From: Bryobacterales bacterium | GTDB taxonomy: Bacteria > Acidobacteriota > Terriglobia > Bryobacterales > Bryobacteraceae | Length of the DNA: 14,930 nucleotides | NCBI GenBank assembly: GCA_003139735.1 | Contig: PLGA01000122.1 | Span: 7,884 to 22,813 of the forward strand | Reading direction: 5' to 3' | In this document: positions 1 through 5,225 of the stretch, one piece after another | Position numbering within the stretch: position 1 is the stretch's first letter | Layout of the letters: each line of letters starts with the position of its first letter | Notes under the pieces: generated by a model | What the model saw: the letters and a program-made list of their open reading frames with translations, nothing else | Told to the model about the DNA's origin: nothing | The model's database searches: none | Program-made: the position numbers and the translations under genes

Positions 1-651
1 CAGGAAGAAGTGGCGCTGGGGCTCGAAGTACTGCTGACGGGAATGAGTTATCCGGACCCGTTGTGGCCCTCGCAGCAGCCGAGCGTCAGCCGGGTGGTGG
101 TGACGCCGGCGCTGAGGCTCTGGCATAGCTACCGCGCCCTGGAGATGGTCTACGCGGACGCATACAACAGCCAGTTGAACGACCGGTATGCGGGCAAGCG
201 GGACCAATTCCATTCGATGACGAGCTGGGCTTACGAGAAGCTGGTTCAAATTGGGGTCGCGATGGTACTCGACCCCATCCCCCGGGCCGTCATGCCGGCC
301 TTGACGGCAGTGGCGGCCGCATCCACTCCGCTTCCGGACGGAACCTACTACGCGACCATGGCGTGGGCCAACCAAGCCGGCGACGAGGGGGCGAGCGCGG
401 TTCCAAATACCGTCTCGACAACCAGCCAAACACTGATGGTCCAGCCCATCAATCCGCCTAAAAACGCGGCGGGATGGAACGTGTATTTGGGGAGCGGCCC
501 CGATTCGATGTTCCGGCAGAATGGGACGCCGATCGGGACCGCACAGAGCTGGACTCAACCCGGTACGCTGGCGGCGACGGGCCGGCGGGCGGGACAGGGG
601 CAAACTCCCAACTACATCAAACCGGTTCCAAGAGTGCTTCGGAGGGGCTAA
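1..651 (+). CDS. Phage connector-region protein with FnIII-like module (5' partial)
   Basis: The frame is already open at base 1 (it reads Q-E-E-V), so the true start lies upstream; the GTG at base 10 is only the first possible start inside the window. The N-terminal half is helix-like, with motifs such as LWHSYRALEMVYADAYNSQL and YAGKRDQF, which I associate with phage head-tail connector-region proteins. Roughly residues 105-195 form a beta-rich FnIII-like module (LPDGTYYATMAWA, then GWNVYLGSGPDSMFR and SWTQPG). A similar module occurs in the hub encoded at 5209-9069. Its stop overlaps the next start (TAATG), and the next gene looks like a tail terminator, which fits a role in joining head and tail. 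The exact role is inferred from position; it could also be a minor virion protein. Confidence 0.6.
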   Translation, partial: QEEVALGLEVLLTGMSYPDPLWPSQQPSVSRVVVTPALRLWHSYRALEMVYADAYNSQLNDRYAGKRDQFHSMTSWAYEKLVQIGVAMVLDPIPRAVMPALTAVAAASTPLPDGTYYATMAWANQAGDEGASAVPNTVSTTSQTLMVQPINPPKNAAGWNVYLGSGPDSMFRQNGTPIGTAQSWTQPGTLAATGRRAGQGQTPNYIKPVPRVLRRG

Positions 652-1133
652 TGACACAGAAGATAGGGAGCGCGATCAGCGACCAGATCATTCAACTGAT
701 TGTCGCGCCGGCGGGCGCCAATGCGACGCTGGCGGCGCTTTCGGCGGGGACGCTGGACCCGGCGCAGGTACGCGCGCAAAACGTGGCTCCAGACCTGATG
801 GAGCGCAGCGAAACGGTCAACTATCCGGCGGTCAACGTGTATTGCGAAAAGCTGGTGAACGCCTTGAAGGAGAAGTCCCGGAGCTTCTCCGGCTCGGCCC
901 AGATGATGGTGGAGGTGCGGCACTCCAGCGACCGGTTGGAGGGTCTTCAGGACGCTCTGGAACTCTATACGGACGCGGTGACGGAGACGCTGAGCGCGAG
1001 CCGCGGCGATTGGGGCAATGGGATGTTCTACGCAGGCGGATACGAGGTATCGTTCGCCGCGGTGAAGCATGGCGGCAGGAATTTCATACAGACGGCGAAG
1101 ATCGCCCTCGAGATAGGAGTGAGTATCAACTGA
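651..1133 (+). CDS. Tail terminator / tail completion-like protein (160 aa)
   Basis: I chose ATG 651 because GGAGG lies just upstream and the ATG overlaps the previous stop; the same frame is open further upstream but only as a shadow of the preceding gene. The 160-aa product has the look of a compact tail-terminator fold. There is a conserved-looking stretch YPAVNVYCEKLVNAL (about residues 58-72), then RHSSDRLEGLQDALELYTDA, RGDWGNGMFYAGGYEV and a basic GGRNFIQTAK segment, ending in IGVSIN. In lambda-type gene orders the protein capping the tail tube is encoded directly before the tube protein, and that is its position here. The function is inferred from position and recalled family resemblance. 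A head completion protein is the main alternative. Confidence 0.55.
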   Translation: MTQKIGSAISDQIIQLIVAPAGANATLAALSAGTLDPAQVRAQNVAPDLMERSETVNYPAVNVYCEKLVNALKEKSRSFSGSAQMMVEVRHSSDRLEGLQDALELYTDAVTETLSASRGDWGNGMFYAGGYEVSFAAVKHGGRNFIQTAKIALEIGVSIN

Positions 1134-1134
1134 C

Positions 1135-2343
1135 ATGTCCTCGTACATTTCGTCTAACGCAAACCGATTCTACACGGCATTGGAGAGCGCCTACGGCAAC
1201 GTAGCGGCGGTCACCTCGACGAACCGGATTCCCGCCTTGAAGCTGGCGGTGGCGCAGCAACTGGAAGTTACCACGCGGAAGGACAAGACCGGCACCCGGA
1301 CGTTTCCGGGCCTGCCGGCGGGCGGCAGGCTGCGGACCGCCTTCGAGCTTCGCACATTTCTGACGAGCTGGCAGCAGGCGGCGGGGCCTTCCAACAACGC
1401 GCCCTCGCCCGATACGTTGCCGGGTCCGGCGTACGGACCGCTGTTCCAGGCGGCGTTGGGCGGCGCGCCGCTGGAATTCGCGGGCGGAACGGTGGCTTCG
1501 AGCACGGGAACCGGAAGCCTGGTTTTTCAGGCGGCGCATGGTCTGGCGGCGGGACAGGCGGTCAGTTGCGGCGGAGAGATCCGGTTCGTGGCGGCGATCG
1601 CGAGTGCGACCGCCGTGCAGTTGAACGCGCCGTTCACGGTTCTGCCGGCGGCCGGCGCGGCGGTGGCGCCGACGGTCACTTACGTTCCGGCGACGGAGCT
1701 GCCGAGCGTGAGCGTCTACGACTACTGGTCGCCGGCGACGGCGGTGCAGAGGCTGCTGTGCGGGGCGGCTATCGACCAGATGGACATCCTGTTGAACGGG
1801 GATTATCAAGAATTCCACTTCAGCGGGATCGCGCAGGATTTGCTGGACAGCGGGAGCTTCAGCAGCGGGGAAGGGGCATTGGCGAGCTTCCCGGTGGAAC
1901 CGGCGCTGGGCGCGTTCGATTACTCGATCGTGCCGGGAAACATGGGCGAGGCGTGGCTGGGCGCGTCGCCCTCGCAGTTCTTCACGATCACCGGGGGAAC
2001 GGTGACGCTGAAGAACGGGTTGGCCACGCGGGCCAAGGAATTCGGGACGAACCTGCCGCAGGCGATTATGCCAGGGGTGCGCACGGTGACCGCGGCTTTC
2101 GAACTCTACAGCATGGACGACAGCGCGACCATCGGGCTTTACCAGGCGGCGCGGCAGCAATCGCCCATCAGCGTGATGTTCCAGTTGGGGCAAGCGCAAG
2201 GGCTGATGATGGGGGTCAACATGAACAGCGTGATCCCGGAGGTTCCGGAGTTCGAGGACGGGCAGAACCGGCTGCAGTGGAAGTTCCGGGGATCGCGGGC
2301 GCAGGGGACCGTGGACAACGAGATCACGGTGGCATTCGGGTAG
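1135..2343 (+). CDS. Major tail tube-like protein with inserted beta domain (402 aa)
   Basis: This gene starts one base after the previous stop, with AGGAG at 1115-1119 as a rather distant ribosome site. It sits between a terminator-like gene and a chaperone gene, the usual slot of the major tail protein that polymerises into the tail tube. The C-terminal part is typical of tube proteins: MDILLNGDYQEFHFSG, then SPISVMFQLGQ, VPEFEDGQNRLQWKFRG and a terminal EITVAFG. Residues about 120-185 (SLVFQAAHGLAAGQAVSCGG onward) look like an inserted small beta domain, perhaps surface-exposed on the tube. At 402 aa it is longer than lambda gpV, which the insertion would explain. Its last codons are copied in the duplication immediately downstream. 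Confidence 0.6.
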   Translation: MSSYISSNANRFYTALESAYGNVAAVTSTNRIPALKLAVAQQLEVTTRKDKTGTRTFPGLPAGGRLRTAFELRTFLTSWQQAAGPSNNAPSPDTLPGPAYGPLFQAALGGAPLEFAGGTVASSTGTGSLVFQAAHGLAAGQAVSCGGEIRFVAAIASATAVQLNAPFTVLPAAGAAVAPTVTYVPATELPSVSVYDYWSPATAVQRLLCGAAIDQMDILLNGDYQEFHFSGIAQDLLDSGSFSSGEGALASFPVEPALGAFDYSIVPGNMGEAWLGASPSQFFTITGGTVTLKNGLATRAKEFGTNLPQAIMPGVRTVTAAFELYSMDDSATIGLYQAARQQSPISVMFQLGQAQGLMMGVNMNSVIPEVPEFEDGQNRLQWKFRGSRAQGTVDNEITVAFG

Positions 2344-2466
2344 AAAGAACTTGACGCGGAGACGCAGAGACGCAGAGAAGAGCCTATAAGAGGTTCGGCA
2401 TGCTGGGTGGATTTGTGGCGCTTCCCGCGGGCCGGGCGCAGAGGGAGCAGAGGGGATGACTTACGA
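2328..2466. repeat. Tandem duplication, copy 1 (139 bp)
   Basis: This unit runs from the last codons of the tail-tube gene (GGTGGCATTCGGGTAG) through a spacer rich in GACGCAGAGACG to a copy of the first codons of the downstream chaperone gene (ATGACTTACGA). The next unit begins immediately at 2467. The two copies match almost perfectly, apart from a short patch near 2373-2383 that includes a 2-nt length difference and two single-base changes near 2423-2432. Because the unit joins the end of one gene to the start of the next, it looks like a tandem duplication of the former intergenic spacer with a few codons on each side. Confidence 0.9.
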
Positions 2467-2482
2467 GGTGGCATTCGGGTAG
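2456..2482 (+). other. Duplication-born minigene, 8 codons (MTYEVAFG)
   Basis: At the duplication junction, ATGACTTACGAG (the first four codons of the chaperone gene at 2723) runs in frame into GTGGCATTCGGGTAG (the last four codons and stop of the tail-tube gene). The resulting 8-codon frame reads MTYEVAFG. A GAGGGA at 2441-2446 would be a suitable ribosome site. It is probably a by-product of the duplication rather than a functional gene, but it fixes the mechanism and the reading frames involved. Confidence 0.5.
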
Positions 2483-2594
2483 AAAGAACTTGACGCGGAG
2501 ACGCAGAGACGCGGAGAAAAACGTTTATAAGAGGTTCGGCATGCTGGGTGGATTTGTGGCGCTTACCGCGGGTCGGGCGCAGAGGGAGCAGAGG
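2467..2594. repeat. Tandem duplication, copy 2 (128 bp matched)
   Basis: This is the second copy of the unit at 2328-2466. It again carries GGTGGCATTCGGGTAG, GAAAGAACTTGACGCGGAG, GAGGTTCGGCATGCTGGG and GCAGAGGGAGCAGAGG. The offset is 139 bases in the first part and 141 after a 2-nt insertion. Similarity stops at 2594, just before where copy 1 has its relic chaperone start. From 2595 the sequence is different and contains the inverted copy of the GACGCGGAG motif. Confidence 0.9.
2489..2520 (+). repeat. 32-bp inverted repeat, left arm (GACGCGGAGACGCAG type)
   Basis: This arm begins CTTGACGCGGAGACGCAGAG and ends GCGGAGAAAA. It is the exact reverse complement of 2645-2676. The motif is itself built from near-repeats of ACGC(G/A)GAG. 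A slightly variant direct copy begins at 2350 in duplication copy 1. Confidence 0.9.
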
Positions 2595-2644
2595 AAATGG
2601 GGTAGACCCGAGCCGAACTTGACGGGATCAACCCTTATGGGCGG

Positions 2645-2676
2645 TTTTCTCCGCGTCTCTGCGTCTCCGCGTCAAG
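2645..2676 (-). repeat. 32-bp inverted repeat, right arm
   Basis: This arm begins TTTTCTCCGCGTCTCTGCGT and ends CCGCGTCAAG, a perfect 32-base reverse complement of 2489-2520. The two arms enclose 124 bp. A fold across the pair would produce a long hairpin in the transcript between the tail-tube and chaperone genes. Confidence 0.9.
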
Positions 2677-2722
2677 AATTCTGCGCGGCAACCCGAGGGT
2701 CGGGAGCGAAGGGGATGGGTTC

Positions 2723-3088
2723 ATGACTTACGAGAGTTCGAGGGTGGTGGAATCGGCGGTTACGGCGGGGGTGCGGTACACGGTGGCGAAGATGTCGTTT
2801 GCGCGGCGGGTGGACTTGATGCGGCAGGTGCGCGAATTGGCGCGGCGGATGGAGTTTCTGGAGGCGGGCGGCGGCGCGGGCGGAAAGATGGATGCGGCGC
2901 TGCTGCAGAAGGAGATCGACCGGCTCTACCTGACTTGGGGTTTGCGGGAGATTGCGGGTTTGGAGGTGGATGGAGCGGCAGCCACGCCGGAGACGCTGGC
3001 GGGAGCGGGGCCGGAGGATCTGTTTCGAGAAGCGCTGGCCGCGGTGCGGGCGGAGACGGGGTTGAACGAGGCGGAACGAAAAAACTAA
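2723..3088 (+). CDS. Tail assembly chaperone, short form (gpG-like, 121 aa)
   Basis: ATG 2723 is preceded by AAGGGG at 2709-2714 with good spacing. The 121-aa product is helical and polar, with SFARRVDLMRQVRELARRME, LYLTWGLREIAGLEVDG and a helical C-terminus. I recognise the DRLYLTWGLREI-type motif only as phage tail-associated. It lies directly after the tube gene. In lambda-like phages this place belongs to the chaperone that coats the tape measure, made as a short form and as a -1 frameshifted long form. The last sense codons here are CGA AAA AAC before TAA, a classic slippery arrangement, and a -1 open frame continues to 3438. This supports the chaperone identity more strongly than the sequence alone does. 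Confidence 0.65.
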   Translation: MTYESSRVVESAVTAGVRYTVAKMSFARRVDLMRQVRELARRMEFLEAGGGAGGKMDAALLQKEIDRLYLTWGLREIAGLEVDGAAATPETLAGAGPEDLFREALAAVRAETGLNEAERKN

Positions 3089-3438
3089 TTGTCGCCTTCC
3101 AGTTTCAGTTTTCCAACCAGGCCGGTTGGAAGTGCGACGCCTGCCGGAGATCCGGTCTGGAGCAGAAGCGGCGATGCGGATGGCTGGCGCGCCCGGAGGG
3201 GACGGGCACGCCGCTGGTGTGGGCGAGGAGGGGCGCCTCGCTCACATCCTGTCCAAAGTCGTACGTAACGGGAGACAGCCTGACGCTGGTGGAGGAGTTT
3301 CTGGTCCGGCGGCGGGTTGGAGGGACGAGCTTCGCGGAGCTGAGCGCCCGTCAAGTGGAGGCGTTCGCGATCCTGGAAAACGAGCTTTCGGCGGAAACAA
3401 GAAATGGCCAAAACCACACAAGAGAAGTTGCTCGGTAG
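2723..3438 (+). CDS. Frameshifted tail assembly chaperone, long form (gpGT-like, 238 aa)
   Basis: Joined coding region: 2723-3085 in the zero frame, then 3085-3438 in the -1 frame, with base 3085 read twice. The shift adds 117 residues to the 121-aa chaperone. The extension is protein-like: a cysteine-bearing part (GWKCDACRR at 15-22 of the extension, then RRCGW and TSCPKSYVT) followed by a helix-forming part (SLTLVEEFLVRRRV, LSARQVEAFAILENELSAE). Four cysteines spaced C-x2-C-x10-C-x24-C could bind zinc. The -1 frame lacks an ATG, GTG or TTG near its unique portion, so independent initiation looks poor. In lambda the gpGT extension recruits tube subunits while the G part holds the tape measure, and I infer the same division here. 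The product overlaps the next gene by 35 bp. Confidence 0.6.
3079..3085 (+). promoter_or_regulatory. Programmed -1 frameshift site A AAA AAC
   Basis: The heptamer A AAA AAC is in the exact phase required for tandem slippage: the zero-frame codons are CGA-AAA-AAC followed at once by the stop TAA. A GAGG at 3068-3071, 7 nt upstream, could serve as an internal Shine-Dalgarno stimulator, as at E. coli dnaX. A perfect 8-bp hairpin lies at 3111-3131, but it starts 25 nt after the heptamer, which is farther than usual. The -1 frame stays open to the TAG at 3436-3438. Confidence 0.7.
3111..3131 (+). promoter_or_regulatory. Perfect 8-bp hairpin downstream of the frameshift site
   Basis: The arms TTCCAACC (3111-3118) and GGTTGGAA (3124-3131) are exact reverse complements around a 5-nt loop. 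The hairpin lies inside the -1 frame extension. It may support frameshifting or act on mRNA stability, but its distance from the slippery site leaves the role open. Confidence 0.45.
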
Positions 3439-4078
3439 TTTCATGGAGGCGGCGGGCGGCGAACGGACCGATGCGTTGGCGGCGCGGGCGGAGACCGAGG
3501 AGCTGGCGGCCTTGCTGGCGGAAACCGCGTCGCAAACGAGCGGCGCAGGCGAGGCCGGAGCATCCTCAGGGGCGCTGCCGGCGTTCGAAAGCGGCATGGC
3601 TCCGGGGCCGGCAAAGACCGAACCGGAGGCCGCTTCGAAGACAACCAACAGCGGCGGCGGAGTGACGGTGGGTTCGGTGGCCAAGACGGTTCTGGAGAGC
3701 GGGCTCGGTCTGATTCCGTTGATCGGGGGGTTAATCGGGTTATTCAGCGGCGGGGGATCCGAGTCACCGGCGCCACTGACGAAGTACGTCATGCCGCCGT
3801 CACTCGATTTTCAGGCCGCCGACAGCGGCGGAGCATTGACCAGCGTCAGTTACGACCAAATGGGAACGGCCAGGGCGCTGGGCGGATCTTCGACGAGCGC
3901 GGGAGGGTCCGCCGGCAGCGTCTCGAGCGAAGCGGGGGCGGCGCCGGCGCAGACCACGGCGAACGCACAGACACTCGATGCGCGGTGGTTCATGGACCAT
4001 AGCGCGGACATCGCGGCGGCGGTACGAAACGCAATGCTCAATTCCAACTCGATTAACGACGTGGTGAACGATCTATAG
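3404..4078 (+). CDS. Short protein in tape-measure position (224 aa), function uncertain
   Basis: ATG 3404 lies inside the end of the frameshifted chaperone frame, with only a weak GGCGG-type ribosome site. The N-terminal 55 residues are alanine- and glutamate-rich and predicted helical (MEAAGGERTDALAARAETEE). Next comes a low-complexity Gly/Ser/Pro region. A hydrophobic stretch around residues 94-115 (TVLESGLGLIPLIGGLIGLF) follows, then a serine/glycine/alanine linker and a C-terminal helix ending SINDVVNDL. It occupies the slot between chaperone and distal-tail genes where the tape measure belongs. It is far shorter than a usual tape measure but near the size I recall for the GTA tape measure. 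The hydrophobic segment would suit membrane contact during DNA delivery. I cannot assign it firmly. Confidence 0.5.
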   Translation: MAKTTQEKLLGSFMEAAGGERTDALAARAETEELAALLAETASQTSGAGEAGASSGALPAFESGMAPGPAKTEPEAASKTTNSGGGVTVGSVAKTVLESGLGLIPLIGGLIGLFSGGGSESPAPLTKYVMPPSLDFQAADSGGALTSVSYDQMGTARALGGSSTSAGGSAGSVSSEAGAAPAQTTANAQTLDARWFMDHSADIAAAVRNAMLNSNSINDVVNDL

Positions 4079-4080
4079 CC

Positions 4081-4440
4081 ATGGCGACCTTCCCCAAATT
4101 GAAAACCAATGCCGTGATGCAGTATCCGGCGACGCGGAACGTGCGCTACCAGAACCAGGCGTTACGCTTCCTGGACGGGACGGAACAGCGGTACCAAGAC
4201 TGCGCCGGGCCGCTTCACGGATGGGAGATTCCGCTCAGCCAACTGGACGAAGGCGAAGTGGCGGCCATCGAGCAGTTCTTCGAGGACAACCAAGGGGCGT
4301 TTGGAAACTTCGCATTCACCGATCCGTGGGACGGAACGGTGTATCCGAGTTGCAGCCTGGAGACGGACACGCTGCAAACCGCGGCCAGCGGAGAGATGGA
4401 CGGGGCGACGGTACTGAGGGTGGTGGAGAACCGAGGATAG
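4081..4440 (+). CDS. Distal-tail type protein, first paralog (119 aa, DUF2460-like)
   Basis: The ATG sits 2 bp after the preceding stop. The 119-aa product has a beta-rich N-terminus (FPKLKTNAVMQYPATRNVRY), then LDEGEVAAIEQFF (55-67) and a GNFAFTDPWDG motif (75-85). An EQFF...QG..F.F.DPWD pattern is what I associate with DUF2460-type and distal-tail proteins that join the tube to the hub. The same pattern recurs at the same residue numbers in the next protein, showing that the two are paralogs. It probably forms a ring at the distal end of the tail. Family assignment is by recalled motif only. Confidence 0.55.
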   Translation: MATFPKLKTNAVMQYPATRNVRYQNQALRFLDGTEQRYQDCAGPLHGWEIPLSQLDEGEVAAIEQFFEDNQGAFGNFAFTDPWDGTVYPSCSLETDTLQTAASGEMDGATVLRVVENRG

Positions 4441-4442
4441 GC

Positions 4443-5225
4443 ATGCTGACGTATCCACAACTTGGAACGGGCGCGCTGAGCCAGTTTCCGATTCGGACCG
4501 AGCGGCGCGCGCGCACGGTGATGAACGCGGCGTTGGACGGAAGTTCGATCAAACTGGCGGACGCGGCGGGAGCGACGACGGAGTGGGCGTTGAGCTACAC
4601 GGGCCTGTCGGACGCGGAACTGGCGGCGCTGGAGCAATTCTTCGCCTCCGCGCAAGGCAAGCTGAACGGGTTCACGTTTCTCGACCCGGCGGCGAACCTG
4701 CTGGCCTGGAGCGAGGCGCCGGGACAGGCGGCCTGGGCGCTCGATCCGCAGCTTTCGATCACCAGCGGGATCGCGGACCCGGCCGGCGGATTGGCAGCGT
4801 GGAGTTTGACGAATAGCGGCGCGGGGCCGCAGACGATCTCGCAAACGCTGGCGGCGCCGGGCGGATACAAGTATTGCCTGAGCGTCTATCTGCGCGCGGC
4901 GGCTGCTGCGACGGTTACGATGCTGCTGGGGAGCGGCCAGGCGAGCCAAGCGGTTCAAACGCAATGGAACAGGTTCGTCTTCGCGGGGAGCGGAGACGCG
5001 GCGGCGGCCGAGATTTGTTTTGGGTTGCAAATTCCGGCCGCCGCTCAGGTAGAGGTATACGGGATGCAAGCGGAACCGCAGGCGGGGGCATCCGTGTACC
5101 AGGTGAGCACAAGCGGCGGAGTCTACCAGAACGCGCGTCTACGGGACGACCAACTGGCGGTCACGACCACGGGCGTAAACCGGCATTCCTGCACGGTGAA
5201 CATCATCTATGTCAACCATCTATAG
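4443..5225 (+). CDS. Distal-tail type protein, second paralog with jelly-roll-like extension (260 aa)
   Basis: I chose ATG 4443, two bases after the previous stop; the same frame is open upstream only as a shadow. Residues 1-85 parallel the preceding gene, with LSDAELAALEQFF at 55-67 and FTFLDP at 77-82; 14 of the 28 residues from 55 to 82 are identical without gaps. The remaining 170 residues are new. They resemble a beta-sandwich or carbohydrate-binding-like module (YCLSVYLRA, WNRFVFAGSG, EVYGMQAEPQAGASVYQVS), followed by a C-terminal strand pair. The gene overlaps the hub gene by 17 bp, so translation is probably coupled. I infer a distal-tail or tail-tip ring subunit bearing a sugar- or host-surface-binding extension. 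Confidence 0.5.
   Translation: MLTYPQLGTGALSQFPIRTERRARTVMNAALDGSSIKLADAAGATTEWALSYTGLSDAELAALEQFFASAQGKLNGFTFLDPAANLLAWSEAPGQAAWALDPQLSITSGIADPAGGLAAWSLTNSGAGPQTISQTLAAPGGYKYCLSVYLRAAAAATVTMLLGSGQASQAVQTQWNRFVFAGSGDAAAAEICFGLQIPAAAQVEVYGMQAEPQAGASVYQVSTSGGVYQNARLRDDQLAVTTTGVNRHSCTVNIIYVNHL

Larger units (their letters stand above)
2344..2722. other. Gene-free spacer of duplicated and inverted repeats
   Basis: This 379-bp stretch separates the tail-tube and chaperone genes in an otherwise tightly packed operon. It contains the two duplicated units, the 32-bp inverted repeat and an 8-codon minigene. An open frame at 2490-2726 starts with TTG inside the repeat arm and gives a low-complexity arginine-rich product, so I do not consider it a gene. 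I see no convincing promoter here. The inverted repeat could act as an RNA structure that adjusts the ratio of tube protein to chaperone, but this is inference. Confidence 0.7.

Noticed and set aside
1126..2199. Long - strand open frame (357 codons) opposite the tail-tube gene
   Set aside because: It is an arginine-rich shadow of the GC-rich + strand gene, with no recognisable motif, start or operon context.
2328..2676. CRISPR array from the repeated GACGCGGAG motif
   Set aside because: There are only three copies, one inverted, spaced 139 and 156 bp apart with no regular spacers; a duplication and an inverted repeat explain it.
2490..2726. 78-codon + strand open frame between the tail-tube and chaperone genes
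   Set aside because: It starts with TTG inside a repeat arm, has no ribosome site and gives a low-complexity arginine-rich product over duplicated sequence.
2935..3438. Independent gene in the -1 frame starting at TTG 2935
   Set aside because: The part before 3085 is a glycine-rich shadow of the chaperone gene and the start has no ribosome site; frameshifting explains the open frame better.
4215..5069. Long - strand open frame (284 codons) opposite the distal-tail paralogs
   Set aside because: The composition is the arginine-rich antisense pattern of GC-rich coding DNA; the + strand frames have coherent tail motifs.
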